Shown piece by piece: positions 1 to 11,492 of a stretch of DNA of 64,000 bases. The stretch is taken from positions 27,009,426 to 27,073,425 of the forward strand of contig CP141136.1 of NCBI GenBank assembly GCA_035236585.1. The letters are read 5' to 3'. A program made the translations under genes and the position numbers. The first letter of the stretch is position 1; every line of letters begins with the position of its first letter. This DNA is from Warburgia ugandensis. Lineage: Eukaryota > Streptophyta > Magnoliopsida > Canellales > Canellaceae. Under the pieces are notes generated by a model that was not told where the DNA came from, searched no databases, and saw only the letters and a list, made by a program, of their open reading frames with translations.

Positions 1-3000
1 TATTTATATTCATTGCCAGCCTTAGAACTTGTAATCTCTGTGAAAAAGCGATGGGTTAATCAATGGACTAGGATCATTTGATGAGGGCGGTTCTGGATGT
101 AGTCCTAAATTGATGCACCAAAAACTTGTCTTAGTCAGTCTACGTCCCACTTGTGTTAACCCATGCGAGCACAGGATTACTTATAGCCAACTTGTGATGC
201 TTTCTCCATCATGAGCCAACGACAAGATGATTATGACCATCTAGCTTCTTGTGTAATTCCTTCTTCTAATGTCTTCCACAGCTGGTCCAGCAAAAGCAAC
301 ACAGTCCCTACTGAGAGCAACTTAAGCAAGGCCTGGATGGACCATGTGGGGGAGCTGCGCGTCGTGCTGGGTAGGCGTGGTGCCTTTTCAGTCTTAACTG
401 ATGTTATTAAGCATGCAATTGCGAAGCCTGGTTATGGTAGTGAGAGTGACTTTAAGGCTCTGAAGGGATCTTATTTGAGACACGGGATCATATTTGGGCA
501 CCGAAGTGAGTGTGACCGGGAGAAAGTCAGAGACAGTCAAGGGATGGCATAGGTTACGGATTCATATCCAGATACCAATAAATGGGCGTAGATATAGTCA
601 AATAAATTAATAGTGGTGCAGAGGACAGGTGGTCCGCGTTTAATTTCGTGCCTTCATTTCGGCAAATTCCACTTCTCATCAAGGATGGCACAAACCAATT
701 CTTAAAGAGCGACCTAAGTTTGACGGATATTGCCTATGTGCAAGGATCCTGTGTGTCCCTTAATAAGCCCATACTTTACACCGACACGGTTGTAGTTAGT
801 GGCTTTAAGCATGCTTGACAAGTTTCTTGGTCTCCTTTCCATAGTGGAGGCAGGTGGAAGCCCATTTGGTTTGTGATAAGGCCGTAATATAATATTGCAT
901 TTGAACTTCATATAAAACCACTTCATCCACTAAGTTGACTGCCCACAATGAGTTACTCTCACCCTTTTGGCTAGTCCCTACAAGATAAAAGAGTTGCATA
1001 AAATTTGGTTAAACTTGGAGAAGTGCCTCTCATTACCTCCATGTGACATATAGTACTTCTAGAAGTATATATATATGGGACCTATAGCTAGCTAGTGATC
1101 TGAACCATTCATTTTATCGGCCACGATCTAGATAGGCATGCCCGAAAAGTCTCCATCCGATGATCTTAACTCTTGGCGTTTTTAAGATTTTACGACCATC
1201 AATTTAAACCTTTCTATCTACCATATACTGATCAGTAGAAAATAATAATTAAAGACCATTCAATACATAGGATTTGTACATGGACTGTTAAAGATGTTAC
1301 TCAAAAGATGAGTTACACCTGAACCAACCAAACTTCTGGGGCTTGAATATACCTTGAACGCGGAATTTTTTTTACCTTATTGTACCGATCACGGACCATA
1401 TTGATATATCCCCACCTACCCATAATGAAAGTGAAGGTATTGTTATGATAAAGGAGGGATTAAAACGCAAGTAGGAAGTACTCATTTGATGATCCGAACA
1501 ATCTACCTGTCTGTCTATGCGCTGGATTGCAGAGTGAATGGCTAGGATAAAAGATGGCAACATCCGCGTTCAGGATCTGTCAATCGATGACTGGGAATGT
1601 CATTCGCCAGGCAACTCTAGATAAGGAGGTCGTTATCATGCCAACTTCATGTTACTGATGTGCATTAAGCTTCTCAAAAGCTAGATCGTCAATACAAGAT
1701 CTCTTGTAATACAAAGTTTTCTTCCACCATGCGGTTCCCCTCATGATGATCTACCAAATCAACTGTTTCAAATGCGAAAACTTCAAATGTGGGGTAATAA
1801 CTGATAATTAGGTTTTAATCACAACAATGGCAGCTCCAAAGCCAACACTTTAAAATGGAAATTCATGCATATCTAACAAGGATTGCTGGGATATATATGT
1901 AGACAATGGCAGACATATTTCTTGATCTGGCCTTAATGGCGGAAAATGGCTATGATTGGGCAAGAATGCTTGTCTAGCTCCCATACTGCATGGATACCGA
2001 ATGGAACAAAAAAAAAAATTTCCCTCTTTTGAATGGTGGGTTTATGTATTAGAGTTAAGAGAATAAACTTACGACTTATCCGATTGAGGAGGGCCCGGGA
2101 TACACCCAACACCAGCAACCAACAGGAAGGTGAGCTGATAAAAGACAACAGCCAAGAGCTTCTGTTCCGAGCAACATGGATCAGGCATTGACCCAACCAC
2201 AATGGAACTGTGTGAAACTTCTTAGCAACATCAACGTGTGCAAAGAATCAATGACTTTGTGTATTTCTATTTCATCAACTGGATGAGAGGGCCAACCTTA
2301 AACAACAGGCTAAACTTGTAAGAAGGAATGCTACAAAGTTATAATCCAACAGAAGAGAGGGCCCCAAATGAAAATCTCGACCCTCCATATATTAGGTTGA
2401 TCGAATCGTTCGATCCAAGTCCTTTACATCTTGATCACTGCTCAAAAATTTTCTTGTTTCCTTATTCAGAAAGTCTTCCTAGCCTGAACTAAGTAGGCAC
2501 AATTAAGTGTCCTTTAAACTAATTTTTTTTTTGAAAAAAATGCATGCTGACAGTGGGTTTTGTATTATTTTCTTAATTAAATTATTTAGGCCATCCAATT
2601 AGAGAAACTTGGATTGATGCATGATAGGGAGAGTGGGAGACGTGGTCCCATGACATCCCCATGTCAAATCCATAGTTTCATAAAATTCTGAATTTGAAAT
2701 TTTGTTGAAAAGTCTCTACTTTTTTATCTTCCTATTTTTTTTAGAAGTCCTTACATATTTCTTTTTCCGGGTAATTTAGTAAAATTTATGAAATTGAACT
2801 CAAATTTGAAGAATAACTCACCCAATTCTCAAATATTATCTGTAAATAAAGTAAAATAAAATATTAAAGTAATTCTTCTTTTTTTCTAATTTTATCCAAT
2901 TGTTTCCCCAATTTTACGATTTTTGCCTTGCCTCGTATACATGAAGACTTCAGCTAATAGAAAAAGAAATACTAGTTTATGTGGATCCTCATGCTAGATT

Positions 3001-3189
3001 CGACGGTTGCTTTTGCTCAGACAAATTCTTACATCATTTCTACACCTGCAATGATGATATAGGAGATGTGATCAGGACCGTGGAAATATAGAGTGAGATG
3101 TGATCAGGCTGTTACTAGTAATTGCTTTTGACCAATTTGCCGTAGGCCCTCGACTGACCTCCCCTTGTCTCCTTAATTGTTTTCCACCT

Positions 3190-3190
<1 letters not shown>
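1..3190. other. Intergenic region, no supported gene
   Basis: AT-rich DNA with many stop codons in all frames. The only ORF of note is 211-552 on the plus strand (113 codons, listed separately). The other open frames are short, lack recognisable motifs and have no splice context I could join. I see no repeat related to the SINE or LTR families found later in the window. Confidence 0.6.
211..552 (+). CDS. Hypothetical ORF, 113 codons, doubtful
   Basis: An ATG-started open frame with ordinary amino-acid composition and no signal peptide, membrane segment or domain that I recognise. The frame ends at TAG with no clear neighbour exon on either side. It could be the remnant of an exon or a chance ORF. 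It is listed only because it is the longest open frame in the first 3 kb. Confidence 0.15.
   Translation: MSQRQDDYDHLASCVIPSSNVFHSWSSKSNTVPTESNLSKAWMDHVGELRVVLGRRGAFSVLTDVIKHAIAKPGYGSESDFKALKGSYLRHGIIFGHRSECDREKVRDSQGMA

Positions 3191-3223
<33 letters not shown>
3191..3223 (+). repeat. (CT)n microsatellite in 5' leader
   Basis: An uninterrupted CT dinucleotide run of about 33 bases. It ends 65 bases before the ATG of the glycine-rich protein gene. CT/GA tracts are common in plant 5' UTRs and core promoters, so this probably lies in the leader of that gene. Confidence 0.8.
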
Positions 3224-3226
<3 letters not shown>

Positions 3227-3288
3227 CATTTAAGCTCTCCTCTTCATTCTCTTTTCTCCACATGCAGCAGTAAATACAGAACCCAGCC

Positions 3289-3729
3289 ATGAATCCTCTC
3301 GCAGCCCTTTTACTAGCAACAGCCCTTTCCGTCTCTCTTGGCGTCCGTACGGAATCCGGCTCAGATTTCGCCACCCAACTCAAAAAATCGTCCAAAGGAG
3401 CAGCAAAACCGGGCGATGCCGGCTTCTTCGGCCCCGGCGGTGGCGGTTTCAGCATCCCCGGCTTCAATGTTCCTGGTTTCGGTAACGGGATCCCTATCGG
3501 GGGTGGGTATGGTGCAGGTTATGGTGGCCCAAGTGGGGGCAACTCTAGAGGAGGGGTCATTCGACCGTCAGTTGTTTGCAAGGAGCGTGGGCCATGCTAT
3601 AAAAATAAGCTGATTTGTCCGGCGAAGTGCTTCACATCGTATAGCCGTTCCGGGAGGAATTACGGTGCTGGCGGTGGAGCTGGTGGATGTACTATTGATT
3701 GTAAGAAGAGGTGTGTTGCTTATTGTTAG
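3289..3729 (+). CDS. Glycine-rich, cysteine-rich secreted protein
   Basis: A single-exon gene of 146 residues. Residues 1 to about 21 form a hydrophobic signal peptide (MNPLAALLLATALSVSLGV), so the product is probably secreted to the cell wall or apoplast. Residues about 45-90 are glycine-rich, with GGG, GPGGGG and GYGGPSGG runs. The C-terminal third is cysteine-rich: CKERGPCYKNKLICPAKCF, then a glycine spacer, then CTIDCKKRCVAYC, with nine cysteines in total. This CxxxGPC...CPAKC...CxxDCKxxC arrangement occurs in a plant-specific family of small cell-wall-type proteins whose biochemical function is not established. A CT tract lies in the probable leader, and an AATAAA about 200 bp after the stop (3,929-3,934) is a possible poly(A) signal. 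The frame is intact. The minus-strand ORF over the same bases is a shadow. Confidence 0.85.
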   Translation: MNPLAALLLATALSVSLGVRTESGSDFATQLKKSSKGAAKPGDAGFFGPGGGGFSIPGFNVPGFGNGIPIGGGYGAGYGGPSGGNSRGGVIRPSVVCKERGPCYKNKLICPAKCFTSYSRSGRNYGAGGGAGGCTIDCKKRCVAYC

Positions 3730-3928
3730 AGGGATGGGTGGTTTCTCGGTGACGGAAAACCGGCCTGGTTTGGCCCTTTACGTTTTTTCTAGCAGCGGTA
3801 TTACGGTATATATGGGTTTGTTATTACGTACGTATAAGTTGACGTAGTATTTTGTTGGGTTTTGGTCTGATAGATGTATTTTTTTCCCCTTCTTCTTGGT
3901 GGGGTTGGGGAGTGCTTAGATCGGTATA

Positions 3929-3934
3929 AATAAA
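3929..3934 (+). terminator. Possible polyadenylation signal AATAAA
   Basis: An AATAAA hexamer about 200 bp downstream of the glycine-rich protein stop codon, in a T-rich 3' flank. The position fits a plant near-upstream element. This rests on the motif only. Confidence 0.4.
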
Positions 3935-5383
3935 AGGGTATTTACTATTTAGCATATATCAGAATACTGTTGGTATTTTTCTGCAATGTATATTCAGTTA
4001 ACTTAGAAACTGAGGATTTTTTAATGAAATATTGTTTAAGAGCTGTTTGGTTTGACGATAAAGGAGCTGGGGATTCATTTATTCTGGGTTTTGTTTATCC
4101 CTCTTTTGATTGAGCCAGGGAGTTAGTGCCACTTTGATGAGACCTTTCCTTGGTTTATGGTAGAGGATAAGTGTACCAGCTTCCTTATCCACAAAACAAA
4201 CAGGCTCCTTAAGTGTATCCCAGGATTATGAGCAATGGTTAGCAATTTCCTTGTCTTTGTACTCTTGTGAAGAACATAGAATTATATTATTTTTTTAGGT
4301 GGGAATTGTTTTTGGTGTTACCTGAAGGATAATCTTTGAAATAAAAGGTTAGTGCAGCTATGTAATATCTTAGAGCTTCCTGAAATAACTTTTCTTTCTT
4401 TTTCTGCTCAAATTGTAAGCACAGTCACAATGTTTGGACTCGGAAATAAATGTGCAAGGCCAGTATTCGAAACATTCCGAGAAGAAATGAGAGAAAAACC
4501 ATTTTGTAGATCTGAATATAAGCTTTTACTTGAAATTTTAACTAAAATTTACAAATAATATTTGAGAAGTTTACATAGTATTTCTGGAATGTCAGTTCTA
4601 TAAGGCCAACTCATGTTAATTGCTTAAATTTCGATTTGAATTTAGAAAATTTAAGAACTTTTACTATGACTTTAAGTAGTATAATTGACAGACGAAACGA
4701 GATAGGAAGTTTCTTTGGTTGCTAGGAAACAGGAATGTAGGTTTTATTTTTATTTTTTATTTATTAATTTTGGGGATGGTTTTCTTTGCTCTGTGAAATT
4801 AAAATCTTGTTGTCGGAACGTGGAACTAGAGGCAATGGCCAGTACTAATGGTGAGCAATTAGATCAACAATAAACATGTGATGTAGGCCAGGGATTATGT
4901 TTGCCAAGTTTTGCATTCTTTTCGTGACATAAATGTTGGACGTTATTAAATATATTGGTTCTGGATTGGTTTAGCCCTGATTGGCAAGGCTTATATAATC
5001 CGGTTTGCATGAGTGAGCCTTACAAATTGAGCCCTTGACCCTCGGTGGGTCGGTTTGAGTTATATGAAGGGGTATGCACGGTTCCAAGCCCCTCCAGCTA
5101 CATCATAGAACCGCAAAGAGGGTTCTTGCTTAGTCATAGGTTGGTAAATTTTCTTGTCAATTTGTACTCTTTCCTAGCTTTTGTATGGGCCCAAGCATTT
5201 TTTATGTATAATTTAATTGGTTAAGTATGATGAGGCAGGGATGATTTCTTGGATTACTCAGTTTAATTTTTAAATATCTTATATAGGTATTATAGATATC
5301 TTGTCACTTTTTTTAAAGATTTTATCTTGTTCTTTTTTTTATATATTTTTTTAAAGTAAGAGATATTTCAAATTGGAAAGCCT

Positions 5384-5510
5384 TCCCGCAATAGAGTTGT
5401 TTTCACGTGACTTGAAGGTCATGAGTTAGGAGTATAAAAATAACCTCTTGCAAAAAAAATACAAGATAAGACAGTATAGTATAGACCTTACCCTTCATTG
5501 ACCAAATTGC
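5384..5510 (+). mobile_element. Degenerate Au-type SINE remnant
   Basis: The sequence keeps the order of Au-SINE landmarks: a GCAATAG-AGTTGTT head, then a GTGACTTGAAGGTCATGAG block like the B-box region, then CTCTTGCAAAAA...ATACAAG and a TATAGACC tail. It is strongly diverged, and no target duplication is evident. Confidence 0.55.
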
Positions 5511-7295
5511 AGATGTTTCAAAAATCAAAGCCATTAATTTGACTAGTGGATTTGATCTCTTTTTTCCTACTGTTTTCCAAGTTGTTCAAACCAACTCCGG
5601 ATTTGGTACTGGTTATAGTGATTCAGACTAGTTATGATCTGGGCCCTACTATTAAAGGGTATCAGTTCTGGTCTTCCGTTGGCACTTCTGCAACCTGCAG
5701 ATAATGTTTATCCTATAAGATGGATCCAATTTACTTACCCATGTTTGGCTGAACTTGCTCTTCCTTCCTATAACAACTAGTGTCTGAAAAGTGTTTAACC
5801 ATCAGGAAAGTGCGTCCAGATTCCGGCAAATCGAAAACATTCATGCCCAGAAATGTTGCCTCGTCAATGCATGGCAAACAGTTAAAGCAGTTGTTAAACT
5901 CAGAACAAGTAAAGGCTATAATTGTCCGATGGAGATGGATTAGCTCTTTGCAGTATGGACTGTCTAAGAGAGGGTTGAGAAGATGAACAATTTGGATGAA
6001 AGAAATACAAGCCCCCCTGTACTTGTTAAGAGCCGGTCACCTGGTGCTTTCCTATAGTTTTAACTGTTACGTGTCATGCTTGGACTGAGAATGCCAGTTT
6101 TGTCTTGCTAACAACCGAGGATAAAGCTTAAATACAGGATGCACTGACGAAGAACGTGGAGTGGCAGAATCTAGATTGAGCAGTTAAACTGGTTCACATC
6201 CCTCTTGTACGGTAATAATAGTTAAATCCCTTGCGTATCACATGATGGGGTGGAGAATAGACTCCAAACTTGTCAAGGCGCTGCCTCAAGTTGTTGTAAT
6301 TAATGCGAGATGGTTCTCCATTTGTTCTCTTCTTGTTTCATTCCTATGGTTTTGCATCACCAATCTGCATCGGTAAATTGATGGATGCTAGCTACAGATC
6401 TAAGGGTCTCTATGTGCACCTTCATATGGATGCCTTCTGACCCAAGAGCAATAATCAAATGATCAGCTTCTTTCTTTTGCAGCCAGAATTCCGATCCCCA
6501 TGTGAAAGTGAAACATTAGTAAAAGAGCTTCTTTCTTTACTTCCATTGCCTGTAGAGATCGATGGTGTTGCTTGTAGAGATGGTCACATCCCCATTTTAA
6601 GATCTTGTAGAGACCCGCTCCTTTTTCATGCAAGTAAAATTTTTCCATATTAGATCTAAGCAATTCATCATGTTCAAAGTATGAAAAATAGCTAATCCAA
6701 AAAAAATAAAAATAAATAAACCATGTTGATGATCGTAACCATTTTATTTTTGGTCTTTGAAAAAGTTAGTAAAAATCGATGGTCGTATTTTTAACATAAA
6801 GAAAGATGGGATAAAAATTCTATTGGGCATGAAATTTGTTGTCTAGCCCATTAAGCCACTCCACTTGAGCGTGGGCTGAGACTTGACTCCTGAAAATGAT
6901 AATACACGTAAAAGGAGTGGTGAACAGTATCACATCAGAGAGAGAGAGAGAGAACATGTGCATTCTAGTCTGGTACTGGTGGTTAATGGCATCATGTGTC
7001 ACATGATTTTATCAAGTGGTACGATATATGTTTGGTAGAGGACCAAATGTTAAAAAACTATAATTAATTAGTGGTGCTGTGTCATAGTTTTTAAATATCT
7101 AGATTGATGGTCAAAGCAAATACAGCATCTATTACATGTCAATCATCCATCACTTTCCCTAGTGTTGTTAATGCAAGTTAGTCGTCTGGTTGGCAATTAA
7201 CATCAGACTTACGGATGAAGTTAGGCGATTTCGCCACCCACATGTCCAGTCAAGTCCCACCCGGAGTGCATGAATCATCTGATCCCAACCACCAT

Positions 7296-7405
7296 AAAAG
7301 GACAGCCCTAGTGCATGAAGCTCCTGCATATGCGGGGTCCGAGAAGGAGCAGACTACAAGGTCAATAGCATGCAGCCTTCCCTTGCATTTTGCAAGAGGC
7401 TGCTT
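7296..7405 (-). mobile_element. 5'-truncated Au-type SINE
   Basis: On the minus strand the tail block (GCATATGCAGGAGCTTCATG, then GGGCTGTCC) and the middle block (GCCTCTTGCAAAATGCAAG) are clear. The tRNA-like head with the A and B boxes is missing. The match to the full-length copy at 63.6 kb is good in block order. Confidence 0.7.
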
Positions 7406-8427
7406 ACCCAACACAATATCTGAATAACATGGGCAAGAGAGCAGTACTCCTTGCTGAGCCTAGTAACTTGAGTCACTGAATTCGTCTTTGCTGAGCCTAG
7501 CAACTTAAAGAGTTGCAAGCAGTATTGGTAGACTCAGTAGCATAAAAATCGATAAAGAGCATAAAGATGCCGCAGCAGAAGTAAACTCAGGGCAGGGCTT
7601 TGCCTGAGGAATATTGTAAGCTGGGTGTGGAGTATAAAGACGATCAGCTTCCTGCTCTATAACAATTACAGAAGGACAGACGAAAGTACAATCCAGAACG
7701 ATGGAGAACAGAAAAAGAAATATTTTCTTTGAATTATAGTTTCAACCTTGAACTTAAAAGCATAGCTGCAGGCATATCTGCACAACAAATTACTGACTGT
7801 ATAGTGACTGATTTTGCCAAAATCTTCACTTCTCTATCTTTGTCTAAGCACTGAAAGTTCGACTTAGGCGGTTGCTCCTGTTTTGATTATCTCTTCATCT
7901 GAAGATCAGTTAATAAGCAGCTGTTCTTACAATGTCGCCTTATGTTCTTGTCCTTGCCTACGATGATACGACCCATGTGAGATGTATGGAAAATGGCTAC
8001 TAGCTTCAGCTATTCAGAATTTGTTCAACAACTTTGAAACACAGATAGATACCAAAAGGTCATAAATCCCTCTCACAATGGAAACCCTTTTCCAATAGCT
8101 TCACCATACATAAATACCGACACGGGCCAACATGTAGTATGTACTCTGGATGTGCAACAATTCATACTTCCACTAGATCCACCAATATCAATCTGAAATA
8201 TAGGATTAACAAGACAATTTGCATGCCTCACATACCATTGAGCTCATTTTCAAAGGCTGAATCATTCTGCTCTCGTAACTGGAAACTGAATATCATCTAT
8301 TGATTAACTGATTCCGTACTGGCATGTCTGGATGCATCTATGACAGCACTGAATTTCGCTAATCTTCAAACTCTGAATCATTCTGCCCATCTTCAAAATC
8401 CGAATAATTCTGCTTATCTTCAGATTC

Positions 8428-10745
8428 CTAGTCATTCTGCTCTTGTAATTGGAAACTGAATCTCTTTTCTTGATCAACCAGTTCAGCAAGGTCATGTCTA
8501 CCAGCATCAGTATAAGCGTCTATAACAGCCTTAAACAAAGACTCATTGAGCTCAATCTCTCCATATTTCAGTTGGCTGTAAATCCTTTTCACACCCTCCA
8601 ACATTCCAGATTTTCCATAGCAACCCACAAGATTAATATATGTGACAATGTCAGGTTCCAGCCCCTCATCTTGCATTCTCATGAAAATATTCAAGGCTTT
8701 ATCTACATCTCCTGAACTTCCATATGCATAAATCATGACATTGTAGGCATAGGAATAGAGACACAACTCTGCCTCAGTGAAAGTTCAACAAGATTCAAGT
8801 GCAAAAGCATGCAACCCCAATGCAGAGAACACTGAGGTGATTACTGCTTGTGTAGCATAAGATTTTCCATCATAGTACAATGTTTCTAGCTGACTTACAG
8901 CCTCAATTGGAATTCCTCCTTTCTTTAACACCATAAACATTACCTTGAAAGTTGTAACATCGGCAGAATTCTCTGCATCTCATCCAACAGTTCACCACAT
9001 TCTCTTAGCTGTCCATTAGAAGCATACGATGCCATGACATTATTGAAGGAAGCACAGTCAGTGAGTAGACCTGCTTGTTGCATCTCCTGAGCGACATCAA
9101 TTGCTTCATCAAGCATTCCCATGTTCTTGTATAGGTACATCATTGTGGCAAAGGAGACCCCATCAGCACGACCACTATTTCTCAAGCCATTGAAAATTGA
9201 CTCAGCTTCATGAATCATTCCAAGATCGGCATAGAGATCAATCATGCTATTCGATGCAACAATATCGGCACCACCTTCAAGATCCTGCATCTTTGCATAG
9301 AGCTCTTGTGCTTCTCTCCAGCAGCCCACTTTACTATATGCCTTGATGAGCGAGGTTAAAACTATCTGGTTTGCTTCATCATGTGGAAATAACGAAGAGC
9401 TTCTTCAACTTTTCCTGCTTCTGCAAATGCATTTATCAAAGACCCATAAACAACTTCATTTGGATGAACACCCACCCTAACCATTTCATGGAAAATTTCA
9501 ACCGCCTCAGAAACCCTATCTAAATGGCTATAACTCGTGATAAGAGCAGAAAAAGTTGCACAGCGAGGCCTGAACCCTGCTTCCTGCATTTTGGCCAAAA
9601 GGTCTCTTGCCTTGTCCGGCAATTCTCCACCTGAGAGCATTTGAATAAGAGTATTATAAGTGCACTCATCTGGCCAAGTTCCACTGCTTCTCATGCTCCA
9701 AAACAATGACAAAGCTTTATCATAAAGTTTTGCTCTCCCATAAGCTTTGATCATTACGTTATATTCTGTTGTATCTTTCTTCAAATCCCTTTTTCTGGAG
9801 AAGACAGACTCAGCTTCAAATCCCTTTTTCTTCAATGGATTCAAAATCAGCACTCCCCAATTCCACCTTCCCCATACACCAATTCTTAAAGAAATGATCG
9901 GCAAGATCAAACTCAGCCGCGTCTTTAAGAACATGAACAACCGTATTCATGGTAACTTCATCCGGAAAAATTCCCCTGACTTTCATATGATTCAGCCACA
10001 GAAGTGCTTCTTTGACCAAACCTGCTTTCCCATATACATCAACAAATTCCATAGGTATTGTTAGTGTGGGAAAAGACCGTCCTTTTCCATTTCAATCCAG
10101 CAAAGGCGTAATTCATCCCATTTTTGCGCCCTACTGAGAATCCGTAGAACCACATTATAGTGAATTACATTGGGCAAACAATCTTTCTGAGATTTTATCC
10201 AGTTAAAAACACGAAGAGCACTTGTCCAATCTCTTTGCTCTTTAAGAATTACAGTTTCCTCTTTTGGACTGAGCTTTCCTACCCATGAATTCAGGGTCTT
10301 TTCGACATCGCCTTGGGTTTCTAATGCCCGTAATATAGAAGGTAAGGAACCCCCAAATTTCTTCTTTTTGCTACCATTTGGTGACTTTGGAGGGCATTTT
10401 ACAGTGTTCGTATGGCAATGGACCTTATACCCTCTTAAAACCCCAGAATTTTCTGGGGGTTTATCTACATCGTTTTGGATTGTGAAAAAGCAGGAAATCA
10501 TGGGAAGAGAGAACCCATATCTCTTGTTTGTGCTATTGTTTGACGTTTTTGTCTTGGAGACTGGTATTTGCGCAGAAATGGAGCTTTCTCAATCCTAGGG
10601 AAAGCCTAGCTCCTTCTGAGAGAGAGGATAGAAAAGAAGGAAAATTGTAGCTGGGAAAGAGCTTACCTGGAGAAAGGATTGGACCATTCGTTGGAAAATG
10701 GAGGTTTTCGGGGCCAAATTCTCTGCAACTGCAATAACCGAGCAT
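8428..10745 (-). pseudogene. PPR protein pseudogene, At1g73710-like
   Basis: Decayed copy of a P-class pentatricopeptide repeat gene; intact members are organelle RNA-binding proteins. Read on the minus strand, conserved blocks occur in order in several frames. The N-terminal block is ~10,745-10,533 and a pre-repeat block with WTSALRVFNWIKSQKDCLPN is 10,501-10,061. PPR blocks follow (VDVYGKAGLVKEALLWLNHM; TEYNVMIKAYGRAKLYDKAL; GGADIVASNSMIDLYADLGM), and the C-terminal block has DIVTYINLVGCYGKSGM. The order and wording match the Arabidopsis At1g73710 type from memory. Lesions seen: a stop and frame change near 10,533; a double frame change at ~10,040-10,065; a frame change with lost residues at ~9,365-9,380; a 1-base deletion at ~8,960-8,970; and a TGA stop near 8,788. 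The C-terminal frame then runs to a stop at 8,428. Intact relatives have no introns here, so splicing is unlikely to explain these breaks. Confidence 0.85.
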
Positions 10746-11492
10746 ATCGTCTGTGGAGATGTATCACTCTTGTCGATTTGTGGGCGAGTCCGTTGGAAGG
10801 GAATCGCCGATGTGATTCCGAGTTAGTGGTGCATTCTTAGTATGACCCGCCAAAGCCCACTTTACACTTAAGTTGGGCAATCAGAACTACATACTGGTAC
10901 GACACAACCTCTCTTTGATATCAATCAATTCAGATTTCAGATACTTCTTCATTGATAAGAGGTTGAGAATCAAATCCACCAGTCTTTCCAACGGTTAATA
11001 TCCCCTTCCCAAAAGCTTCCTTTTGTTGAGAACTCTCTTGCTTTTAAGTGTAGCTCTTCCGAATGAAGTCCTTTACTTGTAGGAGGGGCTTCAAGAAAAA
11101 AAAAAGTAATTTCAAAAAGCCATAGAAAAAAAAAAGAAAAAAGATTGGCTTCAAGAAAGGTTGTTTAGCTTTAAGTATTTTTCTCTAATCAAATCAATGC
11201 AAAAAGAGCTCTTAAAATGGAATAACATGTTGTTACTGGTTCTTGAGACGAAATGAGCTAACTTGATGTGAGATCTAGTGTAAATGACTTAACCTAGCTT
11301 GAGATGATAAAATTTGGCATGAGATGAAGTGAGATTATTGAAAATTCAAATTAGTTATGCATTTAGTACCTAGTCCCAACCTTGGTCTTGGGACTCTTTT
11401 CTCTCTTTTTGAAGTGATGTACTAACTTACAATATGTGGTGCAGAGACAAGCTCACTGCATGCACCAACCATGCATGCTAGCCAACTTCAAT
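10746..11492. other. Spacer between PPR relic and duplication
   Basis: Upstream flank of the PPR pseudogene, which may include its former promoter, followed by A-rich low-complexity DNA (about 11,093-11,165). No ORF or repeat of note. The colinear duplication begins at its right edge. Confidence 0.55.

Larger units (their letters stand above)
3935..8427. other. Intergenic region with SINE remnants
   Basis: No convincing gene. It contains a degenerate SINE at about 5,384-5,510, a 5'-truncated SINE at about 7,296-7,405 and a short (GA)n run near 6,938-6,953. The open frames at 4,352-4,558, 5,780-5,986 and 6,459-6,663 are under 70 codons, have no recognisable domain and lack splice partners. 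The last part (about 8,050-8,427) adjoins the PPR pseudogene and may be its former 3' UTR. Confidence 0.55.

Noticed and set aside
3222-3467. Minus-strand ORF over the glycine-rich gene
   Set aside because: Antisense shadow. Proline-rich because it reads the glycine codons backwards.
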